Positions 26,263 to 35,395 of a stretch of 64,000 bases of DNA are shown here, in pieces. The first letter of the stretch is position 1. Each line of letters starts with the position of its first letter. Source of the stretch: an uncultured Dialister sp. (lineage in GTDB: Bacteria > Bacillota_C > Negativicutes > Veillonellales > Dialisteraceae); assembly GCA_900557365.1 (NCBI GenBank), contig UPXR01000001.1:124001-188000 (forward strand), read 5' to 3'. Both the position numbers and the translations under genes were made by a program. The notes beneath the pieces were generated by a model, which did no database searches, was not told the origin of the DNA, and saw only the letters and a list, made by a program, of their open reading frames with translations.

Positions 26263-26308
26263 CTTAACTAGTCTACTTAAGATTATCAATTTTTCGACCA
26301 ATAGTCAA
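26263..26308 (-). promoter_or_regulatory. RND operon promoter with palindromic operator
   Basis: TTGACT (26303-26308) and a -10 GATAAT (26282-26287) with a short 15-base spacer on the minus strand; a TAATCT at 17 bases is an alternative. Immediately downstream lies the imperfect palindrome CTTAACTAGTCTACTTAAG (26263-26281; 8 of 9 arm bases pair). Placed over the start point, it is the kind of site a MarR- or TetR-type repressor would block. No regulator gene is adjacent. Confidence 0.6.
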
Positions 26309-26351
26309 GAATGTTGGCGCCTGATTCTTCTTTTTTCCAATCATTTATTTT

Positions 26352-26819
26352 CTACACGCGTTCCGCCGGCACCTTGATGACAGCCTTGCGAAGCCGGACG
26401 GGTTCCTTCCCTGCCATGCAGAGCGGACGGTGCAGATCTTCCGGGAAAAATACGGCAAAGCTGCCGTCTTCCATATGGATTTCCGATTCTTCCTTTGCCG
26501 ATACCTGATAAAAGTACAGATCCCGTTCTTCGTGCGCTTCGATTTCCTTTTCTGCTTTTGACAGAGGAGTAATTCTTATTTTTTCCGTTCCGTGCACCTC
26601 AATCTGTATATCAATAAACTTTTTATGGCCTTCCGGCTTGCGCTGCTCCGCCGGTTCCGTCACGGGGGATTCCACGGACATATCGCATCCGCAGATTTTA
26701 TACTTTCCATCCTCCCTGTCATCAAAAGAAAAATCCGCCGCCTCTTTCAGACAGTCGTAAATAAGAGGAGGCAGCTGTTTTTTATACGCTTCCAGATCGG
26801 AAATCAGACCGGTAATCAT
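26352..26819 (-). CDS. YhcH/YjgK/YiaL family protein
   Basis: 155 residues, one cupin-like beta barrel. The family shape is clear: EGHKKFIDIQIEVHGTEKI, later FAVFFPEDLHRP, with histidines and glutamates likely to bind metal. Relatives (EbgC, NanQ, YhcH) act as sugar mutarotases or helpers in sialic acid and galactoside use. Here it is alone, so the substrate is unknown. GAAGGG ribosome site. Confidence 0.85.
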   Translation of the reverse strand: MITGLISDLEAYKKQLPPLIYDCLKEAADFSFDDREDGKYKICGCDMSVESPVTEPAEQRKPEGHKKFIDIQIEVHGTEKIRITPLSKAEKEIEAHEERDLYFYQVSAKEESEIHMEDGSFAVFFPEDLHRPLCMAGKEPVRLRKAVIKVPAERV

Positions 26820-26942
26820 AAATATCCCTTCTTTTCTTTACCCTATTTTTTTATATATGGCTGTATTGATGGAATTATCATATCATATGTCCTGTTCTCC
26901 AAGTAATAGTGCAAAACAGAAATTCTTCGCGTTTTCTGAAAT

Positions 26943-26971
26943 TTGACAGTCTCATTCCCTTGTGTTATAGT
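26943..26971 (+). promoter_or_regulatory. Promoter of the methionine operon
   Basis: TTGACA, 17 bases, TATAGT; transcription should begin near 26978, at the 5' end of the T-box leader. Confidence 0.85.
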
Positions 26972-26977
26972 CGATGT

Positions 26978-27243
26978 AATTCAAGATTGGCAATGAAGAG
27001 AAGAGTACGCGGAAAATCCTGCTCCAGAGAGCTTCCATCAGGTGAAAGGAAGCGCAGTGTTATCTGCCGAACATGGCCTCTGAGTCAGGACTGCCGAATA
27101 ATGAGGCATCCCGGGTAAGCCCGATACAGCGGAAGGGTATCAAGGCATTCTGCCGTCGTACCTAGTAAGGTTCATGCAGCAATGTATGAATGAAGTTGGG
27201 TGGTAACACGAACTTTCGTCCCATAGGGGCGAAAGTTTTTTTA
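26978..27243 (+). promoter_or_regulatory. T-box leader, methionine specifier
   Basis: The conserved T-box GGGTGGTAACACG is at 27198-27210. It is followed by a terminator (AACTTTCGTCCC / GGGGCGAAAGTT, 27211-27237, then Ts) that competes with the antiterminator. In Stem I the segment GCCGAACATGGCC places an ATG codon at 27073-27075, in the specifier position and followed by a purine. Uncharged initiator or elongator tRNA-Met would then switch on the metH-metF operon. The family assignment is firm; the specifier is read by alignment of motifs by eye. Confidence 0.9.
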
Positions 27244-27263
27244 TTTCCCGAAAGGAGACTCCC

Positions 27264-27968
27264 ATGCCTTTATATAACGGTACTTTATTTCAAATTGATA
27301 AACATGAAGTGATGCGGTATGCAAAGCTGAATCCGAAAAATCCGGAGTTTCCCGCAGATGTCATCGATGATGCCATTCGAAAGGCACTGTCTCTTGCCGA
27401 ACCCAGGGGCATATGGCAGATTCTCCCCTATGCCCCTGACGAAGGAAGGATTCTGGGAAAGCATCCGTTTCTTCTTCAGGGACATTCCATCCGGCAGCAT
27501 CTTTCCGGAGCTCATTTCGTCGGTGTTTTAGCCGTCACGGTAGGAGCTCAAATCGAGCAGGTCTCCTCCCGGAATTTTCAGGAAGGAAAATACCTGGAAG
27601 GGCTTCTTCTGGACGCTGCTGCCACCGCTGCTGTGGAAGCCCTGGCAGATCAGCTCGACAGCCTGATTCAGGAGCAGTCCCGGCGCTCCGGACAGAAAAC
27701 GGTCTGGCGTTTTTCCCCCGGATACGGAGACTGGCCCGTTACCCAGCAAAATGATTTTGCCGCACTGATCGGCGCGGAAGAAATCGGCATCACCGTCACG
27801 GAGCACTCGATGCTTCTTCCCCGCAAATCTGTAACTGCCGTCATCGGCATTTCCGGCTGCGGACGAAAACCGCTGCATAATAAATGCAGCGCCTGCAGTC
27901 TTACCACCTGTCCGTTCCGTGAAACAGGCATATCCAACCAAGGAGGTTCTCATCATGATACTATTTGA
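27264..27968 (+). CDS. Methionine synthase reactivation-domain protein (MetH activation domain as a separate protein)
   Basis: 234 residues resembling the C-terminal AdoMet-binding domain of MetH, which re-methylates oxidised cobalamin. Marks: YLEGLLLDAAATAAVEALADQL and RFSPGYGDWPVTQQ (the R-x-x-x-G-Y motif that binds AdoMet), and MLLPRKSVTAVIGI. A cysteine cluster ends it (NKCSACSLTTCPFR), as in many split versions. It overlaps metH by 14 bases. The MetH here lacks this domain, so the two must work in trans. Confidence 0.88.
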   Translation: MPLYNGTLFQIDKHEVMRYAKLNPKNPEFPADVIDDAIRKALSLAEPRGIWQILPYAPDEGRILGKHPFLLQGHSIRQHLSGAHFVGVLAVTVGAQIEQVSSRNFQEGKYLEGLLLDAAATAAVEALADQLDSLIQEQSRRSGQKTVWRFSPGYGDWPVTQQNDFAALIGAEEIGITVTEHSMLLPRKSVTAVIGISGCGRKPLHNKCSACSLTTCPFRETGISNQGGSHHDTI

Positions 27969-30336
27969 CGGCGCTATGGGCACCATGCTTCAGAAATACG
28001 GACTGGAAACTGCAGGATGCCCCGACTGGTACAATATTTCCCATCCGGAAATCGTACAGAAGATCCACAAAGAATACGCAGAAGCGGGAAGCAATTTCCT
28101 CACCACCAATACGTTCGGTTCCTCCCCCATCAAGCTTTCCGACTACGGACTGGAAGATAATATGGAGGAAATCGTCCGGGCCGCGGTCGAAAATGCCCGC
28201 GCAGCCGGCGGAAAAAACACAAAAATAGCCGGCGATATCGGTCCTACGGGAAAATTCCTGCATCCCCTGGGGAATCTTTCTTTCGATGAAGCTGCGGATA
28301 ATTTTTACCGCCTTGCCAAAGCTCTTGCCGATGCAGGCTGCGATGCCCTGATTATTGAAACCGTCATGGATATCCAGGAAATGAAAGCGGCTCTTATTGC
28401 TGCCAAAGCAGCCTGCTCACTTCCCGTCATCTGCCAGATGACCTTCGGGAAAGACGGCCGGACCGTTTCCGGCACCGATCCGGAATCCGCCGCAGTCCTC
28501 CTGGAAGCCATGGGCGCGGATGTTATCGGCGCCAACTGTTCCGTCGGCCCGGACAGGCTCCTTTCCGCTGCAAAGATTCTTGTCTCCTCCACAGACCGGC
28601 CGGTCATTATTCAGCCCAATGCAGGGATGCCGGTCCTGGTAAACGGAGAGACCCGTTTCCCGCTGGATCCTGCCGGATTTGCTTCTTATGCCAAAGATTA
28701 CGCTGCTCTCGGCATTTCCTTCATGGGCGGCTGCTGCGGAACCACCCCGGATCATATCCGGGCCCTGAAAGAAGCACTGGACAGAGTACCGGCAGTAAAG
28801 CCTGCTCCGGTAAAACCCTTTACGGCTCTGACCTCCCGTACCGGAACTGTCCGCATCGGTGATGACTATGCTCCCGTGAAAATCGGAGAACGGATCAATC
28901 CTACAGGCCGCCGCAAAATGCGGGAAGAAATCCAGAAAGGAATCTTCTCTTCCGTCAAGAAAGAAGGACTGGATGAAACGGCTGCCGGTGCCGATATCCT
29001 GGACATCAACATGGGTGTCCCGGGTATTGACCAGTCCGCAGCAATGGAAAAGGTCGTCTCCGAACTTTCCATGCTCTGCCCCATTCCCTTCTCCATCGAC
29101 AGCACCGATCCGGCGGTCATAGAAAAAGCACTCAAGGTCTATCCGGGACGGCCGCTCATCAATTCCGTCAATGATGCCGATGAAGAAACCGCGGACCGAA
29201 TCTTCGCCCTGGCCAGAAAATACGGGGCAGCCGTCCTCTGCCTGCCACTGGAAAAAGGGAATCTCCCCAAAACAGCTGAAGAAAGAGTCCGCATCATCCG
29301 CCGCCTCAGGGAAAGAGCTCTTGCAGCCGGCCTGCGGGAAAAGGATCTCCTCCTGGATCCGCTTGTCCTCACTGCCGCCTCCGAAGAAAAGGGAGCCTCG
29401 GAAACACTCCGCACCCTTCGCCTGTATAAAAAGGAATTCGGATATCCCTGCGTCATGGGAACCAGCAATGTTTCCTTCGGTCTTCCGGAACGGCCGAGAA
29501 TCAATGCATCTTTCCTCTGTATGGCCATCGCCTGCGGCATGAACGCCCCCATTATCAATCCTCTGGACAGAAAAATGAAGCAGGCCTTCCTAGATGCCCG
29601 CCTTCTTCTCGGCTTTGATAAGGGTGCCGTACAGTTCATCGCCGATGCAGAAAAAGAAAAGCCGGCAGAATCTGCCGTACAGGAAACCGCCTCTCCCGCC
29701 GATCCGACTCAGGCCATCCGGCAGGCTGTTAAAGCAGGAGAAAAAGAAGCTGCTGCCGCTCTGATGGAGCAGGCTCTGAAGAACGGTATCTCTTCCGACG
29801 AAATCATCAGGGACGGCCTCTCTGCTGCCATGACAGAAACAGGAAACGACTGGGCTGCCGGCAAAATTTACCTTCCGCAGGTCATGGCCGGAGCGGAAGC
29901 CATGCAGGCAGCCTTCCGGGTTCTCAGGCGAATCCTGCCCGGTGCGGCACAAAATAAAAAAGGCACCCTGGTACTGGGAACCGTAGCCGGCGACATCCAT
30001 GATCTGGGCAAGAACATCGTATCCGCCCTCATGGAAAACAGCGGGTATGAAGTCATTGATCTGGGCAAGGATATCAGCGCAGAAGTCTTTGTGCAGGCAG
30101 TCAGGGAGCATCATGCTGAGCTGGTCGGTCTCTGCTCCCTCATGACCACCACTCTTCCGGAAATGGAAAAAACAATCCGTCTCCTGAAAGAGGAAACGCC
30201 GGAAACCGCTATACTGGTCGGCGGCGCTGTCGTCACGCAGGACTACGCCGAAAAGATCGGTACCCCCTACTACTGCAGGGACGGCATAGAAACAATCCGT
30301 ATTGCTGATTCTATATTGGAAAAGAGGAAATCCTGA
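27955..30336 (+). CDS. metH: B12-dependent methionine synthase without activation domain
   Basis: 793 residues. Order: homocysteine domain (1-290; zinc cysteines in GANCSVGP and GGCCGTTP), methyl-tetrahydrofolate domain (about 310-560; GERINPTGRRKM, DINMGVPG), cobalamin cap and Rossmann domains (about 585-793; base-off His in GDIHDLGKN, CSLMTTT, VGGAVV). The AdoMet domain of the 1,200-residue E. coli enzyme is absent and supplied by the preceding gene. Start ATG 27955 follows AAGGAGG at 8 bases. Its stop shares one base with metF. Confidence 0.95.
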   Translation: MILFDGAMGTMLQKYGLETAGCPDWYNISHPEIVQKIHKEYAEAGSNFLTTNTFGSSPIKLSDYGLEDNMEEIVRAAVENARAAGGKNTKIAGDIGPTGKFLHPLGNLSFDEAADNFYRLAKALADAGCDALIIETVMDIQEMKAALIAAKAACSLPVICQMTFGKDGRTVSGTDPESAAVLLEAMGADVIGANCSVGPDRLLSAAKILVSSTDRPVIIQPNAGMPVLVNGETRFPLDPAGFASYAKDYAALGISFMGGCCGTTPDHIRALKEALDRVPAVKPAPVKPFTALTSRTGTVRIGDDYAPVKIGERINPTGRRKMREEIQKGIFSSVKKEGLDETAAGADILDINMGVPGIDQSAAMEKVVSELSMLCPIPFSIDSTDPAVIEKALKVYPGRPLINSVNDADEETADRIFALARKYGAAVLCLPLEKGNLPKTAEERVRIIRRLRERALAAGLREKDLLLDPLVLTAASEEKGASETLRTLRLYKKEFGYPCVMGTSNVSFGLPERPRINASFLCMAIACGMNAPIINPLDRKMKQAFLDARLLLGFDKGAVQFIADAEKEKPAESAVQETASPADPTQAIRQAVKAGEKEAAAALMEQALKNGISSDEIIRDGLSAAMTETGNDWAAGKIYLPQVMAGAEAMQAAFRVLRRILPGAAQNKKGTLVLGTVAGDIHDLGKNIVSALMENSGYEVIDLGKDISAEVFVQAVREHHAELVGLCSLMTTTLPEMEKTIRLLKEETPETAILVGGAVVTQDYAEKIGTPYYCRDGIETIRIADSILEKRKS

Positions 30337-31211
30337 TGGCATCATTACGAGAAAAACACCAACTTCATCAATTCACCGTCACTGCCGAACTGGACCCGCC
30401 GAAAAGCGCTTCCTCGGCGGTCACGGAAAATCAGGTTCGGGAAATTGCAGATTATGTGGATGCGGTCAATATCGCCGACTGCCCCATGGCCAAGCTTCGT
30501 ATGAGCCCCATTGCCCTTTCCTCGATTATCCAGCACAAGTACGGTGTGGAGTCTATTTTCCATCTGACCTGCCGCGACCGCAATATCATCGGACTGCAGG
30601 CGGAACTTCTCGGCGCCTATGCACTGGGCGTACGAAACATCCTGACCCTCACAGGGGACCCGCCCTCCATCGGTGATCATCCCTCTGCAAAAGGCGTATA
30701 CGAAGTCGATTCCACCGGCCTCATTGAAATTGCGGAGACACTCAACAAAGGGCAGGACCGGGAAGGCCACCCGCTGGGAGAAGCTTCCGATTTCTATATC
30801 GGCACCACAGCCAATCCGGGAGCCGATGATCTGGATAAAGAAATTCTCCGTCTGGAAGAAAAGAAAAAAGCCGGTGCTTCCTTTATCCAGACCCAGCCGG
30901 TCTATGACCTGGAAGACGCCCGGCGCTTTCTGGATGCAGCCAAAGGCCTGCACATTCCCATCCTGCTCGGCATTATTCCTCTGAAATCCGCAAAAATGGC
31001 ACGTTACTTCAATAATAATGTTCCCGGCGTCCATGTGCCTGATGAAATCCTTTCGGCCATGGAAAACGGGAACCGGGATACCGGTCTGCAAATTGCCGCC
31101 GAAATCTGCATTGCACTGAAGGAAATGGGAACTGCCGGTATTCATCTCATGCCGGTCAATGATATCCCTGCCATTCCCTATATCGTGGAAAAACTGCGTA
31201 TGGCCAAATAA
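30336..31211 (+). CDS. metF: Methylenetetrahydrofolate reductase
   Basis: 291 residues, TIM barrel with FAD. TAELDPPKS near the start, the folate motif NILTLTGDPP, and TQPVYD; typical of the bacterial MetF family. It makes methyl-tetrahydrofolate for MetH, hence the operon. Coupled to metH by a one-base stop/start overlap (TGATG). Confidence 0.95.
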   Translation: MASLREKHQLHQFTVTAELDPPKSASSAVTENQVREIADYVDAVNIADCPMAKLRMSPIALSSIIQHKYGVESIFHLTCRDRNIIGLQAELLGAYALGVRNILTLTGDPPSIGDHPSAKGVYEVDSTGLIEIAETLNKGQDREGHPLGEASDFYIGTTANPGADDLDKEILRLEEKKKAGASFIQTQPVYDLEDARRFLDAAKGLHIPILLGIIPLKSAKMARYFNNNVPGVHVPDEILSAMENGNRDTGLQIAAEICIALKEMGTAGIHLMPVNDIPAIPYIVEKLRMAK

Positions 31212-31253
31212 CGCCTGCCGCTATTCAGCTTCTGATACTGCCTGTACGAAATA

Positions 31254-31299
31254 AAAAGGATTCTGATAAATGAAATTCATTTGTCAGAATCCTTTTTTT
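31254..31299. terminator. Bidirectional terminator between metF and the TVP38 gene
   Basis: Near-perfect 20-base stem (AAAGGATTCTGA... / ...TCAGAATCCTTT) with A and T runs on both sides. Confidence 0.9.
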
Positions 31300-31300
31300 C

Positions 31301-32011
31301 CTATCTCGGTTCCGCTTCTTTTCTCTTACTTCTTTTCCTGTGCCAGTACCAGATTCCGCTGTAAATCACCGTCACTGCAATAACAATAACAGTCAGCCGC
31401 ATGGAATGCTGTTCCAGATTCAGCACATCATGTCCAAGAATGACTTCCAATGCGGTGGAAGGCAGCTTCCCTACAAGACATCCCAGCGCATAGTCCCTGA
31501 ATGTCATGCTGGATAAAGCGGCAACAGCCGTTACCAGCCCGTTGGGCATGTACGGAATTGCCCGGGCAGCTGCCATCGCCTGCCACGACTCATGAGAATC
31601 CAGACTGGACAGTGTCTTGCTTTTCCGGATGATATTTTTGGCCATCCCCCGAAACAGCGTACGCATCATATAGAAAGAAATAATGACGCCCACTGTCTCT
31701 GCCAGCCAGGAAATAATGACTCCCCAAAACAGCCCGAAAATCAGGCCGTTTGCCGCAGAAATAAAGATTGACGGTAAAAATCCCACAATATTGATGACCA
31801 CATCAATAAAAAAGCTCATAAAGGCTGCATAAACCCCAAAGCTTTTCAGATAGGCGATCGTTCCCTCAAAATTTCCATCCCGAGACAGCTGATACACCGT
31901 GGGATAAAAAGTCGGGTCCAGCCAATGAATGGAAAATAAAACAAGAATCAGAAGCCCCAGCAGGAGTAAGCGGAAACGCTGTTCTCCTTTTTCATTCCAA
32001 TCTTTTCTCAT
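31301..32011 (-). CDS. TVP38/TMEM64 family membrane protein
   Basis: 236 residues, about five membrane segments. The VTT core is plain: FLPSIFISAANGLIFGLFWG, then AARAIPYMPNGLVTAVAALSS. The family belongs to the DedA-like superfamily, some of whose members flip phospholipids or lipid carriers. Its sequence runs parallel to the second copy at 55481-56176, especially in the last third. Start ATG 32011 with GAGG ten bases upstream. It follows thrC by 17 bases, so it may be co-transcribed; no functional link is evident. Confidence 0.85.
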   Translation of the reverse strand: MRKDWNEKGEQRFRLLLLGLLILVLFSIHWLDPTFYPTVYQLSRDGNFEGTIAYLKSFGVYAAFMSFFIDVVINIVGFLPSIFISAANGLIFGLFWGVIISWLAETVGVIISFYMMRTLFRGMAKNIIRKSKTLSSLDSHESWQAMAAARAIPYMPNGLVTAVAALSSMTFRDYALGCLVGKLPSTALEVILGHDVLNLEQHSMRLTVIVIAVTVIYSGIWYWHRKRSKRKEAEPR

Positions 32012-32028
32012 CCATGAATGACCTCGAA

Positions 32029-33513
32029 TCAATCAATGATGGAATCAGCATATCCTGCAATTTCTTCGGCCATATTCTCCCGATCTACGGTCTCAGAAAA
32101 TCTGACCGGACAGGTTTCCAGCGCGCCCAGCTGATCCGGAATCTCCATTCCCGTCTTATCCCGAATCATCCGAAGCGTATCGTAGGCATTCTCTTTCGGC
32201 TCCAGCCCCAGCGCCTTTGCGGTGATGCCCGGGAATTTGTAGGGATGTGCCGTTGAAATGATAACCGTATGGCCGGGAAGCTTTCCCTGTTCCTTTTTCT
32301 TCTCATAAACAGAATAAGCTACTGCTGTATGGGGATCCATAAGGTATCCCTTCTCCCGGTACAGCACTTCCATAGCCTTTTCCATTTCCTCCGGAGACGC
32401 CCAGCCGCCTTCCATTTCTGCGGAAATCTTTTCCCGCACTGCAGGGGAAACGCTGTAGATTCCCTTTTCCTTCAGCTCCTGCATGCTCTCTGCCGTTTCT
32501 TCTGCAGAGCCGGTCATGAAGTACAGGAACCGTTCAAAGTTCGAAGAAATCAGGATATCCATGGACGGCGCCTCCGTCAGGTAAAATTCCCGGCGGATAT
32601 CATAAGTTCCTGTTTCAAAAAAGTCGGCAAGCACCTTATTCTTATTGGAAGCACAAATCAGTCTGCCGATCGGCACACCTGCCTTTTTTGCCATCCACGC
32701 TGCCAGAATATTCCCGAAATTTCCCGTCGGCACAGCCACATGGAACGATTCTCCTTCCCGGATGGTATGATTCCGCAGAAGAGAAAGCCATATCCACACA
32801 TAATACACCACCTGAGGCAGCAGGCGCCCGATATTGATGGAATTGGCGCTGGAAAACAGAACTCCCTTTTCCTCACAGCGCTTACGGAGCTCACTGCCGA
32901 AGACCTGCTTCAAAGTTCCCTGTGCATCATCAAAATTTCCGTGAATGCCGAGGACCTTTACATTCTTTCCCGGCTGCTTCTGCATTTGATCCTTCTGAAG
33001 CGGGCTGACCCCGTCGGAGGGATAAAATACCATGATATGAATTCCCGGCACATCCCGGAAGCCTTCCAGAGCGGCCTTGCCCGTATCGCCGGAAGTGGCC
33101 GTGAGGATCAGGATTTCCTTCCCCTTCTCCTGCGTTCCGCCTGCATAGACAAGGAGATGAGGAAACAGCGACAGCGCCAGATCCTTAAAAGCACAGGTCC
33201 GGCCGTGAAACATCTCTGCCATGGACAGCTCATCGGAAATCTTCTTCACCGGAACGATTTCTTCCGTCTCAAAGGTTCCCGTATACGCCGCATGCGTCAG
33301 CTTCCGCAGATCCTCTTCGGGAATATCTGTCAGATAACAGGAAAGAACTTTTGCGGCCAGTTCCTCATAGGAAAGAGCCAAAAGATCTTCTGCCTTCAGG
33401 AATCCCTCCGGCAGCTTTTCCGGTACATACAGTCCGCCGTCGCCGGCAAGCCCCTTCACAAGAGCTTCCGCTGCGGATACTGTTTCGCCGCTTCTCGTAC
33501 TTCTGTATTTCAT
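32029..33513 (-). CDS. thrC: Threonine synthase
   Basis: 494 residues. Converts phosphohomoserine to threonine using PLP. Starts MKYRSTRSGETVSAAEAL as in type I threonine synthases; PLP lysine in FHGRTCAFKDLALSLF, phosphate loop LTATSGDTGKAAL, later VPTGNFGNILAAW. Length fits the longer subfamily (about 490). Ribosome site GGAGG. The usual thrA/thrB neighbours are missing from the window. Confidence 0.95.
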   Translation of the reverse strand: MKYRSTRSGETVSAAEALVKGLAGDGGLYVPEKLPEGFLKAEDLLALSYEELAAKVLSCYLTDIPEEDLRKLTHAAYTGTFETEEIVPVKKISDELSMAEMFHGRTCAFKDLALSLFPHLLVYAGGTQEKGKEILILTATSGDTGKAALEGFRDVPGIHIMVFYPSDGVSPLQKDQMQKQPGKNVKVLGIHGNFDDAQGTLKQVFGSELRKRCEEKGVLFSSANSINIGRLLPQVVYYVWIWLSLLRNHTIREGESFHVAVPTGNFGNILAAWMAKKAGVPIGRLICASNKNKVLADFFETGTYDIRREFYLTEAPSMDILISSNFERFLYFMTGSAEETAESMQELKEKGIYSVSPAVREKISAEMEGGWASPEEMEKAMEVLYREKGYLMDPHTAVAYSVYEKKKEQGKLPGHTVIISTAHPYKFPGITAKALGLEPKENAYDTLRMIRDKTGMEIPDQLGALETCPVRFSETVDRENMAEEIAGYADSIID

Positions 33514-33761
33514 GGAACACCTCCGATAATTTTAACTGCATTTATTTCATTTTAACATAAATATTCTTCTTTCTATACACGTTCCCCCGTATAAAATTCC
33601 CTTTCAAATCGAAATTCATTTGCAAATCCCGAAAGCGGACGCTGAATCCCGCCGGCTGCAGATCTGCTCTGTCTATTTCCCCAGAAAGCATCTTCCGCTC
33701 TGCCTATCCGGCCCATCAGAAAGTATGCCGCCCGAATCAGCCTTTGCCAAACTTTGTAAAA

Positions 33762-33796
33762 CAAAAACCCCGGTTCTCTGCAGAACCGGGGAAAAT
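33762..33796 (-). terminator. Terminator after tRNA-Lys
   Basis: Stem CCCCGGTTCT / AGAACCGGGG with a 4-base loop and a T run on the minus strand, five bases beyond the tRNA end. From here to thrC (33514-33761) I see only the thrC leader and no gene. Confidence 0.9.
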
Positions 33797-33800
33797 TCCT

Positions 33801-33876
33801 GGTGGATCATCAGGGGTTCGAACCCCGGACACCCTGATTAAGAGTCAGGTGCTCTACCAACTGAGCTAATGATCCG
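33801..33876 (-). tRNA. tRNA-Lys (anticodon CTT)
   Basis: A 76-base cloverleaf including an encoded CCA. Acceptor GGATCAT / ATGATCC, D arm GCTC...GAGC, anticodon stem CCTGA / TCAGG with loop CTCTTAA (anticodon CTT), and T arm with TTCGAAC. All stems pair; the T stem has one G-T. Confidence 0.97.
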
Positions 33877-33887
33877 TCAACGAAAGT

Positions 33888-33918
33888 TATTATACCATAC
33901 TTTCTGTGATTTGCAAGT
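33888..33918 (-). promoter_or_regulatory. tRNA-Lys promoter
   Basis: On the minus strand TTGCAA is followed about 16-17 bases later by TATAAT, preceded by TGG (extended -10), a few bases upstream of the tRNA. Boundaries are approximate to a base or two. Confidence 0.65.
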
Positions 33919-33997
33919 CTTTTCACAAAAGTTTTTCGTTTTTTCTCAAATTTTCATTTTCTGATTTTTCCGGAGATGCCAATCTCTTCCCGGATAA

Positions 33998-34021
33998 AAA
34001 AATCTCCCTTCCGGGAGATTT
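33998..34021 (-). terminator. Terminator of pyrF-pyrE
   Basis: Stem AAATCTCCC / GGGAGATTT, 4-base loop, seven Ts on the minus strand. Confidence 0.9.
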
Positions 34022-34033
34022 TCAGCAAGTGCC

Positions 34034-34621
34034 TTATTTCAGATGATGGCTTCCTCTTTCCGTAATCGGAACACCGGCTTTGCAGAGCGGGCATTCTTCC
34101 GGCTTATAGGTCGGAACGGTCAGGTGGAGCAGCGGATATACCTTTTCTGCAGGTACGCCAAAATCAGCTGTACCGCCGGAACGGTCTACAAAGAGGCCGA
34201 TCCCCACAATGTCGCCCTTGGCTTCATTGACTACATCAACGACTTCCTTAATAGAGCCGCCGGTGGTCACAATATCTTCTACAATGAGAACCTTTTCGCC
34301 GGGAGCGATTTTGAATCCTCTTCTGAGAGTCATTTTTCCGTTTTCACGTTCGGTGAAGATAGAACGAACGCCGAGAAGACGGGCGGTTACCTGAGAAAGG
34401 ATAATTCCTCCCGTAGCCGGTCCGATGACTGTTTCGATCCCCTTATCCTTGAAATGTTCTGCAAACTGTTCACACAGTTTTTCCGTATATTCCGGATGCT
34501 GGAGGACATTGAACTTTTCCACATAGAGAGGGCTGTGCAGTCCGCTGGTCAGGAGAAAATGACCTTCCAGAATCGCTTTGGTTTCCCGCAATAAGGTTTC
34601 TACTTCTTTTTCATTCATCAT
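34034..34621 (-). CDS. pyrE: Orotate phosphoribosyltransferase
   Basis: 195 residues. Adds ribose-5-phosphate from PRPP to orotate. The PRPP loop VLIVEDIVTTGGSIKEVV (near 112) is the key motif; N-terminal half shows HFLLTSGLHSPLYVEKF. A C-terminal pair CPLC at about 178-181 is common in this Firmicute/archaeal-type PyrE. Its ATG overlaps the pyrF stop (ATGA). Confidence 0.95.
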   Translation of the reverse strand: MMNEKEVETLLRETKAILEGHFLLTSGLHSPLYVEKFNVLQHPEYTEKLCEQFAEHFKDKGIETVIGPATGGIILSQVTARLLGVRSIFTERENGKMTLRRGFKIAPGEKVLIVEDIVTTGGSIKEVVDVVNEAKGDIVGIGLFVDRSGGTADFGVPAEKVYPLLHLTVPTYKPEECPLCKAGVPITERGSHHLK

Positions 34622-35358
34622 GCATTCTCCTTTATTTCTTTTAAAATCAGTCTGGCTGCCGCGCAGGGATCAACGGCCTGCGTAATCGGACGGCCGATGA
34701 CCAGGACAGAGGAACCGTTTTTGAAAGCCTGAGACGGCGTAGCAATACGCTTCTGGTCATCTGTCTGAGCAAAGGAAGGACGAATCCCCGGCGTACAGAT
34801 CAGGAAATCATCTCCTGCTGCCTTGCGGATAAAAGAAGCTTCCTTCGGAGAAGCAACCACTCCGTCCACACCGGAATCTTTTGCCAGTTTTGCCAGATCC
34901 AGTACATGCTCCTCAATGGGAAGATGTCCTCCCACTTCCTGCCATCCCTGATCGTCAAAGCTGGTCAGTACTGTTACAGCCAGAATCTTGGGACGTTCCA
35001 CGCCCAGTTCGTCAGCCGTGATTTTTGCATACCGGGCTGCTGCCTGCATCATAGCCCTGCCGCCACCGGCATGAACCGTGATAAGGTTCACACCCAGACG
35101 GGTGACGGAAGCCACACTGTGTCCCACCGTATTGGGAATATCGTGAAGCTTCAGGTCAAGGAATACTTTCTTTCCATGCTCTTTCAGATAATGAATGGTT
35201 TCACTGCCGGCGCTGTAGTACAGTTCCATACCTACCTTGTAGAAGGAAACAAGATCCCCCAATTCATCCACAAGAGCCTTCATCTTGTCAAAGGAATCCA
35301 CATCCAGAGCTACAATCAGTCTGTCATCCGCTTCGTAAATTTCCTGATCTTCTGCCAT
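34618..35358 (-). CDS. pyrF: Orotidine 5'-phosphate decarboxylase
   Basis: 246 residues, TIM barrel. Makes UMP from OMP. Active-site stretch VFLDLKLHDIPNTVGHS carries the D-x-K-x-x-D catalytic set; phosphate loop TPGIRP and VIGRPIT near the end. AAAAGGAG ribosome site. pyrF-pyrE form a two-gene unit with their own promoter; other pyr genes are elsewhere. Confidence 0.96.
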   Translation of the reverse strand: MAEDQEIYEADDRLIVALDVDSFDKMKALVDELGDLVSFYKVGMELYYSAGSETIHYLKEHGKKVFLDLKLHDIPNTVGHSVASVTRLGVNLITVHAGGGRAMMQAAARYAKITADELGVERPKILAVTVLTSFDDQGWQEVGGHLPIEEHVLDLAKLAKDSGVDGVVASPKEASFIRKAAGDDFLICTPGIRPSFAQTDDQKRIATPSQAFKNGSSVLVIGRPITQAVDPCAAARLILKEIKENA

Positions 35359-35395
35359 ATCCGCTCTCCTTTTCCATCACAAATGTGTTTTGGTT

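Noticed and set aside
30336..30676. A second, shifted reading frame at the start of metF
   Set aside because: It lacks a ribosome site and the metF frame is coupled to metH and carries the full family sequence.
33573..33764. A 63-codon minus-strand reading frame between thrC and tRNA-Lys
   Set aside because: No ribosome site, no recognisable sequence, and it ends next to the thrC leader; probably chance.
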